DNA of 64,000 bases from Syntrophus sp034006265 (lineage in GTDB: Bacteria > Desulfobacterota > Syntrophia > Syntrophales > Syntrophaceae). The notes under the pieces were generated by a model, which worked only from the letters and a program-made list of their open reading frames with translations, was not told the DNA's origin and ran no database searches. Position numbers and translations under genes: made by a program. The stretch lies in contig JAVETB010000002.1 of NCBI GenBank assembly GCA_034006265.1, positions 31,115 to 95,114 of the forward strand. The letters run 5' to 3'. Position 1 is the first letter of the stretch; each line of letters starts with the position of its first letter. Positions 26,158-35,307 of this stretch are shown here, piece by piece.

Positions 26158-26931
26158 ATGGACAGGCAGATAGAACGTATCGCCCGGTGGATCGTCGAGG
26201 CCAAGACGGTCGTCATCTTTACGGGGGCAGGGCTCAGCACGGAGTCGGGAATTCCCGATTTCCGCAGTCCCGGAGGCGTCTGGGACAAGTACAATCCGGA
26301 AGACTTCTATTTTGATCATTTTATCGCCTCGGAAATCTCCCGCTGGAAATACTGGCAGATGTCCACGGAAATGTACGAGCCGATGAAAGAAGCTCAGCCC
26401 AATGCCGCCCACATCGCCATTGCCGAGCTGGAAAAAATGGGCAGGCTGGATTGCGTCATTACCCAGAACATCGACAATCTCCACGTGCGGGCGGGAAGCT
26501 CGCCGGAGAAGGTCATCGAGCTTCACGGCACGGCCATGTCCGTCTCCTGCCTCGACTGCCGGAAAAAATTCGACCGGGAGGAGGTGCAGAAGAAACTGAA
26601 GAAGGAAATGAAGGTTCCCTACTGCGACAGCTGCGGCGGTCCTCTGAAGCCCGACACGATCTCCTTCGGCCAGGCCATGCCGGCCCGAGAAACCCAGGAG
26701 GCCTACAGCCGCTCCTCCGCCAGCGACCTGTTCATCGTGATCGGGTCTTCCCTCGTCGTTCAGCCTGCCGCATCCATGCCGGTTACCGCCAAGAGGAACG
26801 GCGCCCGGCTCGTCATCATCAACCGCGACCCGACGCCCTGCGACAGCATGGCCGACATCGTCATCCATGACCTGGCCGGTCCCACGATGACGGCCCTGCT
26901 GAACGGCGTCAAAAGGATCGCCCCGGGCTGA
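26158..26931 (+). CDS. NAD-dependent protein deacylase, Sir2 family
   Basis: 257 residues. RBS GGAGGGAAGGGG precedes the ATG at 26158. Rossmann motif FTGAGLSTESGIPDFRSPGG (NAD binding, about 21-40), TQNIDNLH (about 101-108), catalytic His123 in IELHGT, and a zinc ribbon with Cys131/Cys134 and Cys156/Cys159. It removes acyl groups from lysine using NAD. The Tyr/Arg pair that marks desuccinylases (SIRT5-like) is not evident, so a deacetylase-type activity is more likely. With the HDAC-family gene at 5.6 kb it gives two unrelated deacylases in one window. Confidence 0.94.
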   Translation: MDRQIERIARWIVEAKTVVIFTGAGLSTESGIPDFRSPGGVWDKYNPEDFYFDHFIASEISRWKYWQMSTEMYEPMKEAQPNAAHIAIAELEKMGRLDCVITQNIDNLHVRAGSSPEKVIELHGTAMSVSCLDCRKKFDREEVQKKLKKEMKVPYCDSCGGPLKPDTISFGQAMPARETQEAYSRSSASDLFIVIGSSLVVQPAASMPVTAKRNGARLVIINRDPTPCDSMADIVIHDLAGPTMTALLNGVKRIAPG

Positions 26932-27036
26932 AGATCTTCTTGAACGGCGTAACCGCGATTTGCCGCCGCCTTCATGCCGATTGCGACTTTCAAAAAGACG
27001 GATCACGGCTCGATGGCGCCGGGCATGTTTTCCGTC

Positions 27037-29481
27037 CTACGTTCGATCCAGCGCCCTCCGGATTGCCGTTCCGATCTGTTCCAGGCTGTAGGGCTTTCGG
27101 ACGTATTCACCCGCCCCAAGCTCCTGAGCCATTCTTACCCGCTCGGTTGCCGCAAAGCCGCTTACGATGATGGTCTTCTGATCGGGTTGAATTTCCCGGA
27201 TTCTTCTCAGTGTCTCCAGGCCGTCGATCCCGGGGTCCATGATCATATCCAGCAGGATCAGATCGACGTGACGGTTCTGTATATAGGCGACGGCCTCTTC
27301 TCCGCTCGATGCCGTGGCAATTTCATAATTCAGATTGTCGAGCAGATTTTCGGCAAGCTCCCGCTGAAATTCCATGTCGTCGACAATAAGAATCGACTCT
27401 CCCCGCCCCATGTACAACGCGACATCCCTTTTCTTCCGTTCCCGGATCATCTCCTCACGGGCAACGGGAAAATAGAGGGTGAATGTGCTCCCCATCCCCT
27501 CATCGCTCTTCACCTCAACGTAGCCGTGATGATCCTTCACGGTTCCCCACACAATGGCCAATCCCAGCCCCGTCCCGCTTCTTCCCATGATCTTTTTTGT
27601 ATAGAAGGGCTCAAAGATCTTTCCCACATCCTTTGCCGGAATTCCGCTGCCCGTGTCGGAAATGGAGAGGATAACGTAATTACCTTCCTGCACATCGTCG
27701 TATCCGCTGATTGCGTAGTCCACGTAGCGGTTCTCCGTCCGGACCGTCACGGTACCCGGTCCGGCAATAGCCTCCATGGCATTGGAGACGAGATTCATGA
27801 CCGTCCTGCCGAGGTGGATCGACGACCCCCGGATGCTGTAGAGATCCTCTGCAAGGTCCTTCATGACGAGAACCTCTGTATGGAGAGACCTCAGCTTCTC
27901 GTACTCCAGGGAGGCCAGATAGTCGGAAATCAGCTTGTTGAGGTCGACCGCTTCCGAAACGGATACTCCCCGTCTTGCCAGGATCAGGAGATCCTGAATG
28001 ATCGCCGAGCCCTTTTCGCTGGATTGCAGAATGTGCTGCGCATTCTTCGTCAGGGAGCTGCCTTCGGGCAGCTTTGCCAGCAGCAGCTCTGCGTGACCGA
28101 CCAGAACCGCCAGGACGTTGTTGAGGTCATGGGCCACTCCGCCGGCAAGCGTCCCCAGGGCCTCCATCGTTTCCGCCCGATGGAGGCGGGCCTCAATTTT
28201 TTTATACTCCGTCATATCGCGGATGCACTCTATGGCAGCGATTGTTCTCCCCCGGGAATCGCGCAGCGCCGCTGCCGTGGTGGAAAGATACCTTTCCCCT
28301 GACGGCAGATTTGCAGCCAGGCCCTCCGCCCGCAGGATGTCTTTTTGCCCCTGGACGCCATGATGATCCTTCTCGATGTCCCCGCTGTCCCCCGGCTCCA
28401 GGACGGAATCGACAAGGATGGGACTTCTCCCGCCGCAGAACGGAATGGCATATTCATAATTCCCCCTGCCCAGCATATCTTCCGCCCTGATGCCGGTCAG
28501 GGCTTCCATGGCACGGTTCCAGGCAGTGACCTTCCCGTCCTGATCGATGATCATCGTCGCGTCGGGGAAAAACTCTATAATGTCCGCCTGTTCCCTCTGG
28601 GACTCCCGCAATGTCTCTTCGACCCGCTTGAGTTCCGTTATATCGAGAAGCGAGGCAATCGTCTTGTTGGTGCCGGGGATCGAATCGAAACAGAGGACGA
28701 CATATTTAATGGCTCCATACCGATCAACAAACCGGAATTCGTCCCGCCTCCGGTCGGGGCTTCCATCTCTTTCGCACCGACTCCGCCTGCTCAACAGCCC
28801 TTCCAGATCCTCTTGAGCGACAAATTCCGTCCAGCGCTTTTTTCCTTCAATCTCCTCTCTGCGATAGCCGGATAATTTTTCATATTCCGTATTGACGAGG
28901 GAAATGGTTTTGTCCTTCTCCAGAACAACGGTGGCCGTTCCCGTATTCTCGAAGATCGCCCGATAAAGCTCTTCGGACTGCTTCAGGGCTTCCTCCGCCA
29001 TCTTCCACTCGGTGATGTCCATCCCGAAAGAAATCGTCCCCGTTATCTCCCCCTGTTCAATAAGCACGCTGTTCCGCCAGGCGACATACCGCTCCTCACC
29101 GGATCTGGTGAGAATGGAATTCTCGAATTTCCTGGGAACCCTGTCGTTCAGAAGCCCGGAAAACTCCCTGCAGATCTGGTCATAGCCGGCTTGCGGCACC
29201 ATCACCTTGCACCAGTTCCTGCCCTTCAACTCGTCCATCGTGTACCCGGTGATCTCTTCCGCCGCCGGGTTGAACATCCTCAGGTTGCCCTGGGTATCCA
29301 GTCCCACGACCAGGATATTGGCGGTCTGAATCAGTTCCTTGGCAAAGTTTTTGGCTGCCTTCAGCTCCTCTTCAAGCCGCTTGAGCTCCCTACCCGATTG
29401 ATCCGGCACAGCCGCGTTCAGACGCATTTCCGCCAATTCGGCCATGAGCTGCTCTCTGGTCTTTTCCTCATCTTTCATCAT
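27037..29481 (-). CDS. Hybrid sensor histidine kinase with three PAS domains and receiver
   Basis: 814 residues from ATG 29481 (GGAG 10 bases upstream). No transmembrane segment, so a cytoplasmic sensor. Order: short coiled coil (about 10-50), PAS 1 (about 50-170), PAS 2 (about 175-295), PAS 3 (about 300-430), HisKA with phospho-acceptor His451 in GVAHDLNN, HATPase (N box LVSNAMEAI, G boxes DTGSGIPAKD and GTGLGLAI), and a C-terminal receiver with phospho-acceptor Asp745 in LILLDMIMD. Signal unknown: PAS domains may bind haem, flavin or metabolites. No partner regulator or HPt gene lies next to it, so it is an orphan here. It converges on the sirtuin gene. Confidence 0.92.
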   Translation of the reverse strand: MMKDEEKTREQLMAELAEMRLNAAVPDQSGRELKRLEEELKAAKNFAKELIQTANILVVGLDTQGNLRMFNPAAEEITGYTMDELKGRNWCKVMVPQAGYDQICREFSGLLNDRVPRKFENSILTRSGEERYVAWRNSVLIEQGEITGTISFGMDITEWKMAEEALKQSEELYRAIFENTGTATVVLEKDKTISLVNTEYEKLSGYRREEIEGKKRWTEFVAQEDLEGLLSRRSRCERDGSPDRRRDEFRFVDRYGAIKYVVLCFDSIPGTNKTIASLLDITELKRVEETLRESQREQADIIEFFPDATMIIDQDGKVTAWNRAMEALTGIRAEDMLGRGNYEYAIPFCGGRSPILVDSVLEPGDSGDIEKDHHGVQGQKDILRAEGLAANLPSGERYLSTTAAALRDSRGRTIAAIECIRDMTEYKKIEARLHRAETMEALGTLAGGVAHDLNNVLAVLVGHAELLLAKLPEGSSLTKNAQHILQSSEKGSAIIQDLLILARRGVSVSEAVDLNKLISDYLASLEYEKLRSLHTEVLVMKDLAEDLYSIRGSSIHLGRTVMNLVSNAMEAIAGPGTVTVRTENRYVDYAISGYDDVQEGNYVILSISDTGSGIPAKDVGKIFEPFYTKKIMGRSGTGLGLAIVWGTVKDHHGYVEVKSDEGMGSTFTLYFPVAREEMIRERKKRDVALYMGRGESILIVDDMEFQRELAENLLDNLNYEIATASSGEEAVAYIQNRHVDLILLDMIMDPGIDGLETLRRIREIQPDQKTIIVSGFAATERVRMAQELGAGEYVRKPYSLEQIGTAIRRALDRT

Positions 29482-29888
29482 GAAAACATCTCTCCGGAGG
29501 AACCTGAAAACACCTGTTGACGCTTCCTGAAGATACGCGTTCCACCCCTGATAGCCCCCGACCCGCAGCGGATCAGCGGAAGGGACGCCCCCCGGACGCC
29601 GCCGATGCCGCCTGGTCCAGGGACATGGAATTTCAAGATTCATTCCCTTTTCTCCCTTTCGCGCCATCTATCTGAATGGATGGCCGGCCGGCGGACCTTC
29701 CGTTCATCAGAAAATCCCCATCCAGGGGATGCTCTCGAAAGCCTTGACTGCTTTCGTGGCTTATAATAGATTGCCGGGAAAGCGCTGGCTTTTCCCTCCA
29801 TGCGATGAATTTTTTAAAGGAGATGGTTTGATATGGCTGAGGTTGGGGAATTGGTCATCCGGGAACTGGACATACGAGGGAGGTCCGT

Positions 29889-30689
29889 GTGAACGATCCG
29901 CATCTGGAGCGCCGCTTCACGAACCTGGTCGAGATTCTTCGCCGCCTCCGCTCCCCCGGGGGATGCCTCTGGGACCGGCAGCAGAAGAAAGAGGATATCG
30001 GCCGGTATCTCCTGGACGAATCCTACGAAGTGCTCGATGCCATTGCTGGCGGTTCGCCGGAGGAATTGAAGGAGGAGCTGGGGGACCTGCTCTTTCAGAT
30101 CCTTTTTCTCGCGCAGCTCGCTGAAGAGGCCGGCGAATTCGGAATCGGCGAGGTCCTGGATGAAATCGGCGCCAAGATGATCCGCCGCCATCCACACGTG
30201 TTCGGGAACCGGGAGGTGAACAGCGTCGCCGATATCCGGGCCAACTGGGAAGAGATCAAAAGGAATACCGAGAAAAAGTACGAGAAGCATGCGAGCCTCC
30301 TGGATAAAGTCCCCCGTTCTCTGCCCGCTCTGATGCGCGCCCAGAAGGTGTCCGCACTGGCCTCGAAGTGCGGATTCGATTGGCCGAACGCCGAGGAGGT
30401 TCTCGCCAAAATTGAGGAGGAATTCTCCGAACTGAAAGCGGCGATTATCGCAGGAGACCACAGAAACATTGAGGAGGAAGCGGGGGACGTCCTCTTTTCC
30501 CTGGTGAATCTCTGCCGTTTTTTTTCCATGGATGCCGAGCAGACGCTTTCGAAGACGATCCTCAAATTTCGAACTCGATTTCTCTATATTGAGAAGCAGC
30601 TGAAAAAACAGGGAAAATCCCCCGAGGAGGCCACCCTGGAAGAGATGGATCGTTTGTGGAACAAGGCCAAGTTTGAATTAGAGGAATAG
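29889..30689 (+). CDS. mazG: Nucleoside triphosphate pyrophosphohydrolase MazG
   Basis: 266 residues, the full tandem-domain MazG length. Two all-helical MazG units: the first has CLWDRQQ and LDESYEVLDAI...EELKEELGDLL (about 27-75), the second KIEEEFSELKAAI...NIEEEAGDVLFSLVN (about 178-210); the EExxE and ExxD groups bind magnesium. It hydrolyses non-canonical NTPs to NMP and pyrophosphate. GTG start at 29889 with GGGAGG upstream. It is followed 8 bases later by the DUF2065 gene. Confidence 0.95.
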   Translation: MNDPHLERRFTNLVEILRRLRSPGGCLWDRQQKKEDIGRYLLDESYEVLDAIAGGSPEELKEELGDLLFQILFLAQLAEEAGEFGIGEVLDEIGAKMIRRHPHVFGNREVNSVADIRANWEEIKRNTEKKYEKHASLLDKVPRSLPALMRAQKVSALASKCGFDWPNAEEVLAKIEEEFSELKAAIIAGDHRNIEEEAGDVLFSLVNLCRFFSMDAEQTLSKTILKFRTRFLYIEKQLKKQGKSPEEATLEEMDRLWNKAKFELEE

Positions 30690-30696
30690 GCCCCTT

Positions 30697-30882
30697 ATGA
30701 AATTCTTTCTCTGTGTCCTGGGAATGGTCTTCATTGTCGAAGGCCTCCCCTACGTCGCCTTTCCCGGAAAGCTCAAAGCCTACCTGTCCAGACTTATCAC
30801 CCTTCCGGACTCGACCCTGCAGTTCTTGGGGCTGATTGCCATGCTCTTCGGCGTTCTGCTGGTTTACCTTGGTCGAAGCTGA
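30697..30882 (+). CDS. DUF2065 (YjeT-like) small membrane protein
   Basis: 61 residues, nearly all hydrophobic, with two membrane helices (about 3-19 and 41-58) joined by a short loop containing PGKLKAYLSRL. The pattern G-MVFIVEGLPYVAFPGKLK is that of the YjeT/DUF2065 family of unknown function. It follows mazG closely and is probably co-transcribed. Confidence 0.85.
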   Translation: MKFFLCVLGMVFIVEGLPYVAFPGKLKAYLSRLITLPDSTLQFLGLIAMLFGVLLVYLGRS

Positions 30883-31005
30883 AACAAGATCATTGACTTT
30901 CCCTGTGAATTTGGATTATCAGGACCGCAGCATCGGCGGCGGAACCCGGAAACGGGCGGAAAACCGCCGCCCGCACATCAGGAGCAAGGGCAGGACCGTC
31001 ACGAG

Positions 31006-32091
31006 ATGAAGCTGAAAGACTTCCATTATGATCTCCCGCAATCCAGGATTGCGCAGCATCCATGCGCCCAGCGGGATCGCGCCCGGATGATGGTTCTTAA
31101 CCGCCGGGAAGAACGTCTCCAGCATCGTCATTTTTTCGATTTCCCCGAATTTCTGCAGGAGGGCGACTGCCTGGTCATCAACGACTCCAAGGTGATTCCG
31201 GCCCGTCTCATCGGAACCAAGGAGACGGGAAGCCGCATCGAAGTTCTTCTCCTTTCCCGCCGCCCCGATCCGAGCCGCCCGTCGGAGGACGCGACGGCGG
31301 CCTTGCCCCCGGCTGAATCAGGCGCCGAAGAAACATGGGAGGTGCTTCTCAAGCCGGGCAAGCGGGTTTCCATCGGAACGAAAATTTTCTTCGGGGATTC
31401 GAACTGGGCCTCGGTCAGGGAGAGGATCAGCGAAAAGAAGTGGCGGGTAGCCTTCTCCACGGCTCTTCCCTTTAATCTGTTTCTCCAGCAGTTCGGCAAG
31501 GCTCCCCTGCCCCCCTACATCAAGCGGAAGCGGGAGGATGGACCGGCGCCGCAGGACCGTGAGCGCTACCAGACCATTTATGCCCGCCATCCAGGTTCCG
31601 TCGCCGCGCCGACGGCGGGGTTCCACTTTTCGGAAACGCAGTTTCAGGCCCTGCGGGACCGTGGAGTTGCCATTGCCCCCGTGACCCTTCACGTCGGGTT
31701 CGGCACCTTTACCCCCATAGAATCGGAAAACGTGGAGGACCACGTCATGGAGAAGGAATCTTTCTCCCTTTCCCCGGAATCGGCGGATCGGATCAATTCC
31801 GCCCGGCGGGTCATCGCCGTCGGAACGACCTCCACCAGGGTCCTGGAATCCGCGTCGGACGATCATGGCCGCGTCCGGCCGATGTCCTCCTCTTCCGGCC
31901 TCTTCGTCTATCCGGGATACCTCTTCAAGCGCGTGGATGCCCTGCTGACGAACTTTCATCTTCCCCGGTCGTCCCTTTTCCTCCTTGTGTGCGCCTTTGC
32001 CGGAAGGGATCTGATGTTTAAGGCCTATGCCGAGGCCGTGCAGGAGGAATACCGCTTCTACAGTTACGGCGACTGCATGCTGATTCTCTGA
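31006..32091 (+). CDS. queA: S-adenosylmethionine:tRNA ribosyltransferase-isomerase
   Basis: 361 residues. It transfers and isomerises ribose from SAM to preQ1 in tRNA, the second-last step to queuosine. Family stretches are visible: LKDFHYDLPQSRIAQHP at the start, GDCLVINDSKVIPARL (about 46-61), TAGFHFSE (about 203-210) and HVGFGTF plus LLTNFHLPRSSL. The insert at about 82-110 (SRRPDPSRPSEDATAALPPA) is longer than usual. It precedes tgt by 26 bases; the queA-tgt-yajC-secDF order is common in proteobacteria. Confidence 0.96.
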   Translation: MKLKDFHYDLPQSRIAQHPCAQRDRARMMVLNRREERLQHRHFFDFPEFLQEGDCLVINDSKVIPARLIGTKETGSRIEVLLLSRRPDPSRPSEDATAALPPAESGAEETWEVLLKPGKRVSIGTKIFFGDSNWASVRERISEKKWRVAFSTALPFNLFLQQFGKAPLPPYIKRKREDGPAPQDRERYQTIYARHPGSVAAPTAGFHFSETQFQALRDRGVAIAPVTLHVGFGTFTPIESENVEDHVMEKESFSLSPESADRINSARRVIAVGTTSTRVLESASDDHGRVRPMSSSSGLFVYPGYLFKRVDALLTNFHLPRSSLFLLVCAFAGRDLMFKAYAEAVQEEYRFYSYGDCMLIL

Positions 32092-32117
32092 GCGGCCCGC
32101 TTCTCCGGAAGGATGGT

Positions 32118-33254
32118 TTGGATGACCTTATGCCCCCGATAAAACAACATTTCAAGGTTCTGAAGACGGATCCGGGATCCGCGGCCCGGTGCGGCCTGCT
32201 CTCCACGCCTCACGGCGACGTCCGCACTCCGGCGTTCATGCCGGTGGGAACCCAGGGCACGGTGAAGTCCCTGGCTCCCGACACGGTCAAGGATCTCGGC
32301 GCGGAGATGATCCTCTGCAATACCTATCACCTCTACCTGAGGCCGGGGCACGGGCTCATCGCCTCCCTGGGCGGGCTGCACACCTTCATGAACTGGCATG
32401 GCCCCATCCTGACCGACAGCGGCGGCTTTCAGGTCTACAGCCTGGGGAAGCTCCGGAAAATCACGCCTGAAGGGGCCATCTTTCAGTCCCATATCGACGG
32501 TTCCCGCCACAGGCTCACCCCGGAGCTGGCCGTTGAAATCCAGGAGGCGCTCCATTCCGACATCATGATGTGCCTCGATGAGTGTACGCCCTACCCAGCC
32601 GCCTTCCGGGAGGCGGAGTCCTCCCTTTCCCTGACCCTTTCCTGGGCGGAAAGGAGCCGGAAGGCCAGGGCGGACTCTTCTGACCAGGCCCTCTACGGCA
32701 TCGTCCAGGGCGGGATGTATCCCGAATTGAGAAAGCGGGCGGTTGAAGCCATTTCGGCCATGAACTTTGACGGATACGCCCTGGGAGGCCTCAGCGTTGG
32801 AGAACCCAAGGCGCTGATGGAGCAGATCGTCCAGGAAACAGCCCCCCTTCTGCCGGCAGACCGGCCGCATTATCTCATGGGCGTGGGGACACCGGAGGAC
32901 ATCGTAAAGGCGGTGGATTGCGGCATTGACCTCTTCGACTGCGTCATTCCCACCCGCTGCGCACGCCATGGATTGTTGTTTACAAATGCGGAAAAGGTTG
33001 TTATAAAAAACGCCCGTTATCGGGAAGACAACGGGCCTCTGGACAGCGAATGCGACTGCTACACCTGCCGGAACTTCTCGCGGGCCTACCTGAGGCATTT
33101 ATATGTGGCGGGAGAAATCCTGGCCATGACCCTGAATACTCTTCACAACATCCGCTATTACATGCGCCTGATGGAGCAGATTCGCAACGCCATAGGATGC
33201 GGTCAATACGCGGCTTTTAAAACCCGGTTCCTGGAAAGCCGGCCGAAGGCGTAA
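32118..33254 (+). CDS. tgt: tRNA-guanine transglycosylase
   Basis: 378 residues from TTG 32118, chosen because GGAAGG lies 5-6 bases upstream; ATG at 32130 is in frame but too far from that site. It exchanges guanine-34 for preQ1 in tRNAs for Asp, Asn, His and Tyr. Visible: Asp100 in LTDSGGFQ, the nucleophile Asp274 in FDCVIPTR, and the zinc site Cys312, Cys314, Cys317 plus a downstream His in the ECDCYTC segment. Sits between queA and yajC. Confidence 0.96.
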   Translation: MDDLMPPIKQHFKVLKTDPGSAARCGLLSTPHGDVRTPAFMPVGTQGTVKSLAPDTVKDLGAEMILCNTYHLYLRPGHGLIASLGGLHTFMNWHGPILTDSGGFQVYSLGKLRKITPEGAIFQSHIDGSRHRLTPELAVEIQEALHSDIMMCLDECTPYPAAFREAESSLSLTLSWAERSRKARADSSDQALYGIVQGGMYPELRKRAVEAISAMNFDGYALGGLSVGEPKALMEQIVQETAPLLPADRPHYLMGVGTPEDIVKAVDCGIDLFDCVIPTRCARHGLLFTNAEKVVIKNARYREDNGPLDSECDCYTCRNFSRAYLRHLYVAGEILAMTLNTLHNIRYYMRLMEQIRNAIGCGQYAAFKTRFLESRPKA

Positions 33255-33314
33255 GCCTGGAATCCTGACCCGCAAAGATTTCATAACGGAAACAAATTAA
33301 AGGAGGACAAAGCA

Positions 33315-33650
33315 TTGACAGACTTAGCTCATGCCATGGGAAACCTGGGAGGAGGGGGACAGGCAGGTGGAGATGTCTCTTTCCTGATCATGATGGCCGT
33401 CATATTCGGCATTTTTTATTTCCTGCTGATCCGACCGCAGCAGAAGAAGCAGAAGGAGCTCAAGGAAATGCTGACCAATCTGAACCACGGCGATGTCGTG
33501 GTGACTTCGGGCGGCATTCACGGAAAAATTGCCGCCATGACCGGCGATGTCATTACCCTTGAAGTGGCCGACAAGGTCCGCATCAAGGTTTCGAGAAGCT
33601 TTATTGCGGCCGTCCTTGAAAAATCGGGGGATAAGGCCGGAAAGGAATAG
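33315..33650 (+). CDS. yajC: Preprotein translocase subunit YajC
   Basis: 111 residues from TTG 33315, preceded by AAAGGAGG. One membrane helix (about 22-40, FLIMMAVIFGIFYFLLIRP) is followed by the typical QQKKQKELKEML tail and a small cytoplasmic beta domain (GDVVVTSGGIHGKI). YajC associates with SecDF. Glycine-rich N terminus. It is 17 bases before secD. Confidence 0.95.
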   Translation: MTDLAHAMGNLGGGGQAGGDVSFLIMMAVIFGIFYFLLIRPQQKKQKELKEMLTNLNHGDVVVTSGGIHGKIAAMTGDVITLEVADKVRIKVSRSFIAAVLEKSGDKAGKE

Positions 33651-33667
33651 TCGAAAAGGGGAGTCCT

Positions 33668-35269
33668 ATGTTCGGAAGTCTGAAAGTTCGGAGTATTTTT
33701 GCCCTTGTCGTCATCCTGGTTGCGGTCTTCTATCTGGTTCCCAACATGACGTCGGAACTCCCGGAATTCTGGGAGAAGAAGCTTCCCAAGGACAAGATTC
33801 ACCTGGGGCTCGACCTGCAGGGCGGGATGCATCTTGTCCTTGAGGTGGAGGCAGACAAGGCCATTGAAGCAACCCTGGAGCGAACGTCCGTCGATCTCAA
33901 GGAAGCGCTGATGGACAAACGCATCCGTTTCCGCCGTCTGGAGCGGACCGCCAATCAGACCATCTCGGTTGAACTGCCGGACAGCGCCTCGCGAATGGCC
34001 TTTGAAAAAAGTCTCCGGGACTCCTATGCGGATCTGGAAATCCTCTCTGCGGAAACCGTGGAGGGAATCGAGCGGGTGTCCCTGGGGATGAATGAAAAGC
34101 GGAAGGAAGAAATCCGCAAACTGGCGATCGAGCAGAGTCTGGAAACCATCCGCAACAGGGTCGACCAGTTCGGCATTACGGAGCCGGAAATCGTCCCCCA
34201 GGGAAAGGACCGCATCCTCATCCAGCTCCCGGGGATCAAAGATCCCGCCCGGGCCAAGAGCCTGATCGGCAAAACGGCTCTTCTGGAATTCAAGCTTGTC
34301 GACGAGGAGCACAGCCTCGAAGAGGCCATCAGAGGCAATGTACCAGAGGGCGACATCATTGCCTACGAGCGGAAGGTCGACCCCATGTCCGGCAAGAGTG
34401 TGGAAGTACCCTATCTGCTAAAGGGCAAGGCCATGCTGACCGGCGACTCGCTGGAAAATGCCCAGGTGAAGATCAGCGACCGTTTTGGTGAACCTCATGT
34501 CGCCTTGAAGTTCAATGCACGCGGGGCTGCCGATTTTGAGCGGATCACGGGCGAAAATGTTAAAAAGCGCCTGGCCATCGTCCTCGATGGCATCGTCCAT
34601 TCCGCTCCCGTCATCCAGGAAAAGATTTCCGGGGGGCAGGCGCAGATCACCGGCTCCTTCACCATGGAGGAGGCCCGCGACCTGGCCATCGTGCTTCGCG
34701 CCGGTGCGCTGCCCGCTCCCGTCAAGATCCTGGAGGAGAGAACCGTGGGGCCATCCCTCGGAAAGGACTCCATTGATATGGGGATCTGGTCGAGCATCAT
34801 CGCCGGCATTCTTGTCATCGCCTTCATGATTTTCTACTACAGGCTGTCCGGTATCGTGGCGGATATCGCACTGGTCCTCAATCTGATTCTCCTGATGGGC
34901 GTCATGGCCGCCTTCAAGGCAACCTTGACCCTTCCAGGCATCGCCGGCATCGTTCTCACCATCGGAATGGCAGTGGATGCCAACGTGCTGATTTTCGAAA
35001 GGACCAGGGAAGAACTCCGGACGGGGAAAACACCACGAGCCGCCATTGACGCCGGATACAACAAGGCGTTCCTGACGATTCTGGACTCCAACGTCACCAC
35101 GCTGGTGGCCGCCCTATTCCTCTTCGGCTTCGGAACGGGTCCGATCAAGGGGTTCGCCGTTACCCTGACCATCGGGATCATCGTCAGCATGTTCACCGCG
35201 ATCTTTGTCACGAGAATCATCTTTGATTATTTCATATGGAACCGCAAGATTTCGTCCATCAGCATATAA
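33668..35269 (+). CDS. secD: Protein translocase subunit SecD
   Basis: 533 residues. One N-terminal membrane helix, then the large periplasmic P1 region (about 40-360, with GLDLQGGMHLVLEV and the RNRVDQFGITEPEI segment), and five further membrane helices. It uses the proton gradient to pull exported proteins across the membrane. The conserved proton-path Asp lies in DANVLIFER near the C-terminal end, in GMAVDANVLIFERTREELR. Encoded with yajC and secF. Confidence 0.97.
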   Translation: MFGSLKVRSIFALVVILVAVFYLVPNMTSELPEFWEKKLPKDKIHLGLDLQGGMHLVLEVEADKAIEATLERTSVDLKEALMDKRIRFRRLERTANQTISVELPDSASRMAFEKSLRDSYADLEILSAETVEGIERVSLGMNEKRKEEIRKLAIEQSLETIRNRVDQFGITEPEIVPQGKDRILIQLPGIKDPARAKSLIGKTALLEFKLVDEEHSLEEAIRGNVPEGDIIAYERKVDPMSGKSVEVPYLLKGKAMLTGDSLENAQVKISDRFGEPHVALKFNARGAADFERITGENVKKRLAIVLDGIVHSAPVIQEKISGGQAQITGSFTMEEARDLAIVLRAGALPAPVKILEERTVGPSLGKDSIDMGIWSSIIAGILVIAFMIFYYRLSGIVADIALVLNLILLMGVMAAFKATLTLPGIAGIVLTIGMAVDANVLIFERTREELRTGKTPRAAIDAGYNKAFLTILDSNVTTLVAALFLFGFGTGPIKGFAVTLTIGIIVSMFTAIFVTRIIFDYFIWNRKISSISI

Positions 35270-35307
35270 AACCGGCAACGGGCATTTGAACCTTCGAGGA
35301 GATCTTC

